A stretch of DNA of 6,122 nucleotides from Prolixibacteraceae bacterium. GTDB lineage: Bacteria > Bacteroidota > Bacteroidia > Bacteroidales > Prolixibacteraceae. The notes below the pieces were generated by a model. That model saw only the letters and a list, made by a program, of their open reading frames with translations, made no database searches and was not told where the DNA came from. Numbering within the stretch: position 1 is the stretch's first letter; each line of letters begins with the position of its first letter. Of the stretch, positions 1 through 6,122 are shown piece by piece. Location: NCBI GenBank assembly GCA_016788685.1, contig JAEUSS010000049.1:1-6122 (forward strand). Reading direction: 5' to 3'. Made by a program: the position numbers and the translations under genes.

Positions 1-912
1 TCGGTATTTAAGTATGCAGCCATTCTGGTTATGGTTTCTGTCGGCAGCTGGATGTTTGTTCATCATAAAATGCAATCGATTGACCTAAAATTGACAGAAG
101 ATTTATTCCTGAAAAATGCCAGCCAAAATCCGACCCTATTTCTGGGTGACGGATCAAAACATGCAATCAGCGGTAACAACGCAGAGTTAGATTTTTCGAT
201 GTCGGGACAAATCGAAGCAAACGGTGAGTCCATCAGCAGCGCGCAATCGGGAGGTTCTAAACCAGATGTGCTGGTAGTCCCTTTCGGGAAAAAGGCCAGA
301 GTAAAACTGTCCGACGGAACCCGGATTTGTGTAAATGCGGGAAGTCGTATCATCTTTCCTGACAGGTTTACCCAAAAGAAAAGAGAAATTTACCTGGTGG
401 GCGAAGCATACTTTGAGGTGGCACACGATCCGGACAAACCTTTTCTGGTAAAAACGTCAACGGTTACCATCCGGGTTTTGGGGACCAGTTTTAATGTATC
501 GTCCTATCCTGATGATGAGTTTGTATCAACAGTATTAAAAGAAGGGAAAATCAGGATGGAAGAAAATGATTCGCAACTGTTTGAGTCTTCCGTCGATCTG
601 ATACCAAATCAAATGGCTGTTTTCAAAAAAGACGGGAATGGCATCCGGGTAGTTAAAACCGATCCGGAAAATTATATTCTCTGGACCGACGGTATTTTGA
701 AGTTTGAAAAACAGGAAATCAATCAGCTGATTACTAAGGTTGAACGGTTTTATAATATCAGCATTGAATTGAAAAATCCCCAGATTGGGAAAGAACGGAT
801 AACAGGGAAACTCGATTTAAATGCAGGAATACTAGAGGTATTTGAGTCGATAAGTCAACTTAGTCATGCCAAAATAAAGAAAATAAGTGCTGTGGAGTAC
901 ATTCTTGAGTAA
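1..912 (+). CDS. FecR-family anti-sigma factor (5'-truncated by window edge)
   Basis: Inner-membrane regulator that binds an ECF sigma factor on the cytoplasmic side and senses the outer-membrane transporter on the periplasmic side. The reading frame is open from base 1, so the N-terminus (cytoplasmic sigma-binding part) is missing; 303 codons plus stop are visible. Visible residues 4-20 (KYAAILVMVSVGSWMFV) are a hydrophobic segment that looks like most of the single transmembrane helix, followed by a linker with a GDGSKHAI...MSGQIEANGE element common in Bacteroidota FecR proteins. The FecR domain spans about residues 90-186 (VPFGKKARVKLSDGT, GEAYFEVAHDPDKPF, VRVLGTSFNV-like and LKEGKIRM blocks). 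A DUF4974 C-terminal domain spans about 225-303 (ILWTDGILKFEKQEI, then a beta-alpha-beta pattern). An ATG at 31 lies inside the helix and is not the true start. The next gene is an STN-containing SusC, the expected partner; a FecI-like sigma gene is inferred just upstream. FecR family assignment is near certain; the signal is unknown. Confidence 0.96.
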   Translation, partial: SVFKYAAILVMVSVGSWMFVHHKMQSIDLKLTEDLFLKNASQNPTLFLGDGSKHAISGNNAELDFSMSGQIEANGESISSAQSGGSKPDVLVVPFGKKARVKLSDGTRICVNAGSRIIFPDRFTQKKREIYLVGEAYFEVAHDPDKPFLVKTSTVTIRVLGTSFNVSSYPDDEFVSTVLKEGKIRMEENDSQLFESSVDLIPNQMAVFKKDGNGIRVVKTDPENYILWTDGILKFEKQEINQLITKVERFYNISIELKNPQIGKERITGKLDLNAGILEVFESISQLSHAKIKKISAVEYILE

Positions 913-919
913 AGTAAAA

Positions 920-947
920 GCCGGAAAATGCGGCAACATGATCCGGC
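920..947. repeat. Short inverted repeat after the fecR-like gene
   Basis: GCCGGA at 920-925 is perfectly complementary to TCCGGC at 942-947, with a 16-base loop. A competing short stem is possible between GCCG at 920-923 and CGGC at 931-934. It starts 8 bases after the stop codon. No T-run follows directly (the nearest, six T, is at 975-980), so this is not a convincing intrinsic terminator. It may be a weak terminator or RNA structure separating regulator and transporter transcripts, or chance. Confidence 0.35.
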
Positions 948-1005
948 CTGAACTTGATTCAACGTATGAACCAGTTTTTTAGTAACTATTAAACGTTTCA
1001 AATTT
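948..1005 (+). promoter_or_regulatory. Probable promoter/leader region of the susCD-like pair
   Basis: This A/T-rich stretch lies between the inverted repeat and the transporter start, where the ECF-sigma-dependent promoter of the transport genes is expected. TGAAC occurs twice, at 949-953 and 967-971; GAAC is reminiscent of the -35 elements of many ECF promoters, and the first copy reads GAACTT. No -10 element at the usual 16-17-base distance is convincing, and I see no clear Bacteroidota housekeeping element (TAnnTTTG). An 8-base palindrome AAACGTTT lies at 991-998. There is no strong Shine-Dalgarno sequence before the ATG at 1006, which is normal in this phylum. The location is inferred from gene order more than from motif. 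Confidence 0.3.
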
Positions 1006-4000
1006 ATGAAAAAAAAGTTATTAACTGATTTTCCCTTAGGGGGGAGTCTAAATCAATTGTGGAGAATTATGAGATTGACCATTTTATTCTCTTTTTGTTG
1101 TGTACTGATGGTGACGGCCAATAGCTATTCGCAGTCAACCAAACTCAGCCTGAATCTCTCCGGGCAAACGATTAAGGAGGTTTTGAATCAGGTAGAAGAA
1201 AAGAGTGAGTTTATTTTTCTGTATAAGAACGGAGAAATGAACGATCAGCTAAAAGTGAATATTGACGTTCACGATGCGACGATCAATGAAATCCTGGACA
1301 AGATACTTTCCGGGCAGAACCTGAGTTATAATATCAATAACAGACAGGTGATTATCAGTAAGAAAGAGGTCAGTAACGTGTTTGCTGCCACTAATCAGTC
1401 AAAAAATGTCAGCGGAAAAGTTAAGGATTCTACCGGAGCTTCGTTGCCGGGGGTTTCGGTGGTGATAAAAGAGACTACAAACGGAACAATCACTGACGGA
1501 GAGGGACGCTTTACTCTTGCAGGAGTTCAGGCCAACTCAATACTTCAGTTCTCTTTCGTGGGAATGAAAACTCAGGAAGTGCAGGTTGGAAGCAAAAGCA
1601 CACTGGAAGTAGTACTTACCGAAGAGTCTATCGGAATTGAAGAGGTTGTTGCCATTGGTTACGGATCGCAAAAGCGCGTGAATATAACCGGATCTGTTGC
1701 CACCGTTTCTAAAGAGACGATAGAAAATAAATCGGTGCCGAATGCTATTGCGGCTATTCAGGGGGCACTCCCCGGAGTTGTGGTAACCCGTGGAAGCGGT
1801 CAGCCGGGATCTGAAAGTTTTGATATTGAAGTTCGCGGAAAAGGCTCGGCAAACAATATGGATGTGTTGGTTATTGTTGATGGCGCGCCCGGTTCAATCT
1901 CCGAACTTAACCCCAATGACATTGAAACCATGACGGTTCTGAAAGATGCTGCGGCTTGTGCCATTTATGGTTCGAATGCAGCGGGCGGGGTTATCCTGGT
2001 CACTACCAAAAGAGGGAAAGCAGGTAAAACCGTTGTTGATTATTCCGGAATATTTGGTTTGACTATGCCCTCGCGCATGCCTCAGCGAATTAATTCGTGG
2101 GAAGAAGCAGAAATGCAGAATATCGCCAACATCAATTCAGGTGGACAGGCCCAATGGACCGATGAACAGATTGGCTGGATGAAAGGCGAAGGTTTGGAAA
2201 CACTGAATCCGGATAACCCCGGTGCAAGATGGAGGGTTAGCCCGACTAATGCTAATGCCTGGGATTATTTTGATAATGTGAACTTTATTAACGAATTTAC
2301 CCGGAAAACCAGCTCTACGCAAACCCACAACCTTAGCATTAAAGGAGGGAACGAGAAAAATGCATACCTGCTCTCTTTCGGATATTACGATCGTCAGGGG
2401 ATTTTGAAAGAAGGTCCGGATAAAAATAACCGGTACAACCTCCGCCTGAATATGAATACCACCTTTAATAAATATTTGAGCCTCGACACCTGGCTGGCTT
2501 ATACCAACAGCAACATCTTAGCACCGGCTCAAAAAGTTAACGAGGATTATGGCATTCTTTACAACATGTATCAAACCCGAAGCATTTATTCTGTTTATAA
2601 TCCGAACGGAGATTATAACGGAATTTGGGATAACCCCCTTGGACAAATGAACAAGGGCGGACGGAGTGAAAAGAACAACAATATGCTGGATGGAAAAGCT
2701 AATCTGAAGATTAAAGAATTATTGCCCGGATTGGTGATTGACGTAATAGGTTCAAAACGACTTGGAAACAACCAAAGTGTTTTGGAAAAACGGACAATTA
2801 TTTACAACGGAGCCCAGGATTTACCCATTAAAACTGTAAATCCGACAAACTCTATGGAAAAATACAATTTCGTATCCAACCGGAGTTCGTTGCAGGCTTA
2901 TGCTACTTACAATTTCAATATACAGGATATCCATAATTTCACCGTTTTAGGCGGATATGCCTGGGAAGACTACCGCGAAGAGGCAGTAACTGCCGGAGCA
3001 AGTAACTTAGTTACCAACGATTTCTTTAGCCTGAACTGGGGCGATGCTATCTCCAAGACCAACGAAGACTTGAACAAAACCTGGGCAACCATGTCGGCTT
3101 ACGGACGTTTAAATTATAACTACAAGGAAAAGTACCTGTTCGAAGCCAACATGCGTTACGACGGAAGTTCCAGACTGGCTCCGGACAACCGTTGGCATGC
3201 ATTCCCTTCGCTTTCTGCAGCCTGGAGAATCAGCAACGAGGATTTCTTCAGTGGAGTTCGTTTCATCGAAAATCTGAAGTTGAGAGCCTCTTGGGGACAA
3301 CTGGGTAACTCAAATGCCATCGGAAACTACGACTATATGGCATTGTTGCTCAGAAAAAATGACCTTCCGTTCAATAACCAAAAGTCATCCTACATTTATC
3401 AGGACGTATTGCCCTCCCGTAAAATTACCTGGGAAACCATTCAGACTGCAAATGCCGGTATCGATTTTAACGCATTTAACAACCGCTTGAGTTTTTCGGG
3501 CGACTACTATGTCAAGCAAAATAAAGAGATGCTAGCCAAAATTGAGCGTTCATCCATTATCGGGGTTAAATTGCCCTATTTCAATGTTGGTGAACTGAAA
3601 TCGTGGGGTTGGGAAATCAGCCTGGGATGGAGAGATAAAATCAATACCGTACAGTATTGGGTAAACCTGAATTTGTCTGACAGCCAGAATAAGCTGATTA
3701 AATATGACGGAAAGAAAGTGGTTGGGGCCGGAACTAATGATTTGATCGAAGGTATGCCCTTGAATACCATCTGGGGTTACAAAACTGACGGAATGTTCCA
3801 GACTGATCAGGAGTACAAAGACTACGGTGTTGTTCAGAACTCGAAGACCGGAGCCGGAGATATCAAATACCTCGACCTGAACGATGATGACGTAATTTCA
3901 GCCGGAAAAGGAACCGTTGAAGATCATGGAGATTTGGTTCGCTTGGGTGATAATAATCCCCGCTATACTTTTGGTATTGACCTTGGAGCACGTTGGAAAG

Positions 4001-4431
4001 GTTTTGATTTCAGCGCCTTTTTCCAGGGCGTAGGAAAGCGCGACTTTGTAGTCAATACCAATGCATTGATGCCTTTCTTTGAAAACTGGAGATATCCGCT
4101 ATCCATTCAGCGCGATTTCTGGACGGTTGATAATCCGGATGCTTTCTGGCCAAGACCATACAGAGGTAGCAGCCACAACTATGCTGTTTCTGACAAATGG
4201 GTGCAGAATGCCGCTTATATCCGCCTGAAAAATATTCAGATTGGTTATTCGCTGCCTCAGTCACTTACCATGAAAGCTAAAATAAGTAAGGTACGAATCT
4301 TTGTCTCAGGTCAGGATTTATGGGAGAGCACCAATGTATTCGAATTCATTGATCCTGAAACTCCAAACAAGAAAGATTTCATCTATCCATTCTACAGGGT
4401 AGTATCAACCGGATTAAACATTACCTTCTAA
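1006..4431 (+). CDS. SusC/RagA-family TonB-linked outer-membrane transporter with STN signalling domain
   Basis: TonB-dependent outer-membrane barrel importing a bulky nutrient with the adjacent SusD-like lipoprotein. The signal peptide has a hydrophobic core at about residues 23-38, with cleavage probably near ANSYSQ (38-43). An STN domain (about 45-118) marks a signal-transducing transporter that contacts FecR. A carboxypeptidase-regulatory-like domain follows (about 133-204, with VSGKVKDSTGASLPGVSV). EEVVAIGYGSQKR (212-224) is the SusC signature region with the probable TonB-box segment. The plug (about 220-336) contains VDGAPG and LKDAAACAIYGSNAAGGV. The rest is beta-barrel, including the conserved aspartate-rich DLNDDDVIS at 957-965, RLKNIQIGYSLP at 1073-1084, and a final strand ending in phenylalanine (GLNITF), as in exported barrels. 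Its 1141 aa are normal for STN-containing SusC proteins. The ATG at 1006 fits the family's usual extended leader; an in-frame ATG at 1069 preceded by GGAG is an alternative. The gene looks intact. Substrate is unknown: glycans are commonest, peptides possible. Confidence 0.97.
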   Translation: MKKKLLTDFPLGGSLNQLWRIMRLTILFSFCCVLMVTANSYSQSTKLSLNLSGQTIKEVLNQVEEKSEFIFLYKNGEMNDQLKVNIDVHDATINEILDKILSGQNLSYNINNRQVIISKKEVSNVFAATNQSKNVSGKVKDSTGASLPGVSVVIKETTNGTITDGEGRFTLAGVQANSILQFSFVGMKTQEVQVGSKSTLEVVLTEESIGIEEVVAIGYGSQKRVNITGSVATVSKETIENKSVPNAIAAIQGALPGVVVTRGSGQPGSESFDIEVRGKGSANNMDVLVIVDGAPGSISELNPNDIETMTVLKDAAACAIYGSNAAGGVILVTTKRGKAGKTVVDYSGIFGLTMPSRMPQRINSWEEAEMQNIANINSGGQAQWTDEQIGWMKGEGLETLNPDNPGARWRVSPTNANAWDYFDNVNFINEFTRKTSSTQTHNLSIKGGNEKNAYLLSFGYYDRQGILKEGPDKNNRYNLRLNMNTTFNKYLSLDTWLAYTNSNILAPAQKVNEDYGILYNMYQTRSIYSVYNPNGDYNGIWDNPLGQMNKGGRSEKNNNMLDGKANLKIKELLPGLVIDVIGSKRLGNNQSVLEKRTIIYNGAQDLPIKTVNPTNSMEKYNFVSNRSSLQAYATYNFNIQDIHNFTVLGGYAWEDYREEAVTAGASNLVTNDFFSLNWGDAISKTNEDLNKTWATMSAYGRLNYNYKEKYLFEANMRYDGSSRLAPDNRWHAFPSLSAAWRISNEDFFSGVRFIENLKLRASWGQLGNSNAIGNYDYMALLLRKNDLPFNNQKSSYIYQDVLPSRKITWETIQTANAGIDFNAFNNRLSFSGDYYVKQNKEMLAKIERSSIIGVKLPYFNVGELKSWGWEISLGWRDKINTVQYWVNLNLSDSQNKLIKYDGKKVVGAGTNDLIEGMPLNTIWGYKTDGMFQTDQEYKDYGVVQNSKTGAGDIKYLDLNDDDVISAGKGTVEDHGDLVRLGDNNPRYTFGIDLGARWKGFDFSAFFQGVGKRDFVVNTNALMPFFENWRYPLSIQRDFWTVDNPDAFWPRPYRGSSHNYAVSDKWVQNAAYIRLKNIQIGYSLPQSLTMKAKISKVRIFVSGQDLWESTNVFEFIDPETPNKKDFIYPFYRVVSTGLNITF

Positions 4432-4443
4432 AAGACTCAGATC

Positions 4444-6066
4444 ATGAAAAGAATAAAATTATTTACCTTCATACTGATGACTGCCTGGATCGCAGGCTCA
4501 TGCTCATTAGAACGTTTCCCGGAAACCGAACTGTCGGACGAGAATTACTGGAATTCGGGCCAGGACCTCAAACAGGCCTGTAACTACTTATACACTTTGT
4601 TGCCGGGTCAGGATTTCTCGGACAATAAAACTGATCTCCAGTATGGCCAGAATCCAAGTTCTGTCAGCGAGGGCTCATGGCTTATCCCAAGCACATCAGC
4701 CGACTGGAACGACCCGTATAGAATGATTTTTGCCGCCAACAACATCATCGAGAAATCAGTAAAAGCTGAAACAACAGAAGCTGTAAAAAACAGATATGTT
4801 GCCGAGGCCCGGTTCTTCCGTGCATGGGCTTATTTCAACCTGGTTTCCAAGTATGGCGACGTTCCGCTGCTTCTTAAAACTCTGGACATTAATTCTCCTG
4901 AATTGTCAGCTCCAAGAACACCACGGGAAGATGTTGTCAGTCAGATATATGCCGACCTGGATTTTGGCGCTTTGAACCTGCCCGCTTTTAAAGCCTTGGG
5001 TACCGCAGACTACGGTCGCGTTTCGAAAAGTACCGCATTAGCCTTGAAAGCTCGTGTCGCTTTGTTTGAAGGTACCCGTCAGAAGTTTCATCAATACGGA
5101 CAGTTTGCACCTCATCTGACAGCCGCTGTAGCTGCAGCCGAGGCTGTTATGGCCGAAGGACACGCACTTTACACCGCCAAAGGTGTTGATAGTTACTATT
5201 ATCTGTTTCAGTATGAAGGCGAAGGCCCGGCTAATTCTGAAGTGATCTTTGCCAAAGTTTACGGACAGAACATTGCGAATTCAATTCTTTCGCACAAGTT
5301 GGGACGTAACCTCGAACAGGGTTATATGTCGTCTACCCGGAGCATGATTGAAACCTACCTTTGCACCGATGGTTTGCCAATGTCAATCTCGCCGCTGGCA
5401 GTTAAGCCCGAAGTGAACAGCAACTCGATTTTTGCCAACAAAGATCCGCGACTGAATGCCTCGGTATTTAAAACAGGCGATACCTGGATTTCAAATACAT
5501 ATAAACCTTCAATTTCCTTCGCGAAAACCGGCTACTGCGTTAAGAAATATTTTGTTATTGCTGACTGGAACGGACAAGATTCATACGTCGATGTTCATTT
5601 AATGCGTTATGCTGAAGTATTACTGGCCTATGCCGAAGCCAAGTTCGAACTGAACGGCCAGATTACAGATGCGGAACTGGACAAGTCGATCAATCTGTTG
5701 CGCGCCCGGGTATCAATGCCAAAATTGACCAACGCTTTCGTGACTGCCAACGGGTTAAACATGCGCGACGAAATTCGTCGTGAACGTACGGTCGAATTGG
5801 CTCAGGAAGGTTCCCGTTACCAGGACATAAACCGCTGGAAGATTTCAGAAACAGTTTTACCTCAGGCAATTTTGGGTGCTGCTTATTTTGCATCTGAATA
5901 TGTGAATGTGAAAAATCCGATCCTCACCCCTGAAGGACTGTTTGTTGTACAATCCAAGGAGACACGGAAGTTTGATCCCGCAAAAGATTACTTGTATCCG
6001 GTCCCTCTGAGGGAAATCTCGATCAGCGGAGGTGCTGTAACTCAGAACCCCAACTGGCTGTATTAG
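4444..6066 (+). CDS. SusD/RagB-family nutrient-binding outer-membrane lipoprotein
   Basis: Surface lipoprotein that caps the SusC barrel and binds the ligand before import. A lipoprotein signal peptide ends in WIAGSC, so Cys20 is the predicted lipidated residue. The SusD-like N-terminal region carries ETELSDENYW (27-36) and the helical (TPR-like) signature EARFFRAWAYFNLVSKYGDVP (121-141, ending in YGDVP), followed by GRVSKSTALALKARVALFEG (191-210). The C-terminal SusD/RagB domain shows DPRL (334-337), MRYAEVLLAYAEA (387-399), IRRERTVELAQEG (444-456) with RYQDINRW (458-465), and the closing block DYLYPVPLREI (515-525) with NPNW (535-538). The length, 540 aa, is typical. It starts 12 bases after the transporter stop codon, so the two are almost certainly co-transcribed and perhaps translationally coupled; there is no clear Shine-Dalgarno sequence. 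The gene looks complete. The family is clear, but ligand-contacting residues vary too much to name the substrate. Confidence 0.97.
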   Translation: MKRIKLFTFILMTAWIAGSCSLERFPETELSDENYWNSGQDLKQACNYLYTLLPGQDFSDNKTDLQYGQNPSSVSEGSWLIPSTSADWNDPYRMIFAANNIIEKSVKAETTEAVKNRYVAEARFFRAWAYFNLVSKYGDVPLLLKTLDINSPELSAPRTPREDVVSQIYADLDFGALNLPAFKALGTADYGRVSKSTALALKARVALFEGTRQKFHQYGQFAPHLTAAVAAAEAVMAEGHALYTAKGVDSYYYLFQYEGEGPANSEVIFAKVYGQNIANSILSHKLGRNLEQGYMSSTRSMIETYLCTDGLPMSISPLAVKPEVNSNSIFANKDPRLNASVFKTGDTWISNTYKPSISFAKTGYCVKKYFVIADWNGQDSYVDVHLMRYAEVLLAYAEAKFELNGQITDAELDKSINLLRARVSMPKLTNAFVTANGLNMRDEIRRERTVELAQEGSRYQDINRWKISETVLPQAILGAAYFASEYVNVKNPILTPEGLFVVQSKETRKFDPAKDYLYPVPLREISISGGAVTQNPNWLY

Positions 6067-6077
6067 TCAAATGAGAG

Positions 6078-6122
6078 ATGTCGGATAACCGGCCGGACAT
6101 ATCAGCACATGAACTCCCGGCC
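6078..6122. repeat. GC-rich dyad symmetry downstream of the susD-like gene, possible start of a terminator
   Basis: Two overlapping inverted repeats follow the last stop codon. ATGTC at 6078-6082 pairs with GACAT at 6096-6100, and could extend inward by two G-C pairs with one bulged base. GGCCGG at 6091-6096 pairs with CCGGCC at 6117-6122, with a 20-base loop. The window ends at the second arm, so it cannot be seen whether a T-run follows. A transcription terminator for the transport operon is plausible; the rest of the 56-base tail holds no recognisable gene. Confidence 0.3.

Noticed and set aside
63..426. Two open frames of 79 and 96 codons on the minus strand inside the fecR-like gene.
   Set aside because: They lie wholly within a well-supported conserved coding region, show no recognisable domain, and look like antisense shadows. 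The same holds for minus-strand frames within the susC-like and susD-like genes.
920..980. Inverted repeat plus the six-T run at 975-980 as an intrinsic terminator of the fecR-like gene.
   Set aside because: The T-run is 27 bases beyond the stem end, too far for a standard intrinsic terminator. The repeat is kept only as a low-confidence structural feature.
1096..1101. The two cysteines (residues 31-32) in the SusC leader as a possible lipoprotein signal.
   Set aside because: The preceding residues LFSF do not form a lipobox, the hydrophobic core continues beyond the cysteines, and SusC proteins are integral barrels rather than lipoproteins.
3874..3900. DLNDDDVIS in SusC as a possible dockerin or EF-hand calcium site.
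   Set aside because: This aspartate-rich turn, preceded by GDIKY and followed by a NPRYTFG-like block, is a normal conserved part of the SusC barrel family and does not indicate a cellulosome or dockerin module. Ion binding there cannot be judged from sequence alone.
1..5471. An 11-base direct repeat, TCGGTATTTAA, at 1-11 and 5461-5471.
   Set aside because: Both copies are inside coding sequence, both read in frame as Ser-Val-Phe-Lys, and the flanks differ. There is no terminal structure or duplication around them, so chance is the best explanation.

Overview
The window is a classic nutrient-uptake and signalling locus from a member of the Bacteroidota. It holds three genes, all on the + strand and covering nearly the whole window: a FecR-type anti-sigma factor (cut by the left edge), a SusC/RagA-type TonB-dependent outer-membrane transporter with an N-terminal STN signalling domain, and its SusD/RagB-type surface lipoprotein partner. 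SusC/SusD pairs and the FecR version ending in a DUF4974 domain are hallmarks of this phylum. The A/T-rich start regions without strong Shine-Dalgarno sequences also fit. The look of the proteins suggests Bacteroidales or Marinilabiliales, but that is an impression and not a placement.

Layout: positions 1-912 encode the end of a transmembrane helix and the whole periplasmic part of FecR. Positions 913-1005 are a 93-base spacer with a short inverted repeat and A/T-rich sequence, where a promoter for the transport genes is expected. Positions 1006-4431 encode the SusC-like transporter (1141 aa). After a 12-base gap, 4444-6066 encode the SusD-like lipoprotein (540 aa). The last 56 bases are GC-rich with dyad symmetry, possibly the start of a terminator that runs past the window edge.

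How the genes work together (family knowledge plus inference): SusD sits on the cell surface as a lid on the SusC barrel, captures a ligand (typically an oligosaccharide, sometimes a peptide) and passes it to SusC, which imports it with energy from TonB-ExbBD. Loading of SusC is sensed by FecR in the periplasm through the STN domain. FecR then releases an ECF sigma factor, expected just upstream of the window, which raises transcription of susCD. No degradative enzyme lies in the window, so the substrate cannot be named.

I see no RNA gene, mobile element, CRISPR array, frameshift or broken gene, and no sign of a previously undescribed system. The points worth a second look are modest: the shared pattern of the FecR C-terminal and SusC N-terminal domains, the start-site ambiguity of susC, the promoter spacer, and a lone cysteine in the SusC plug.
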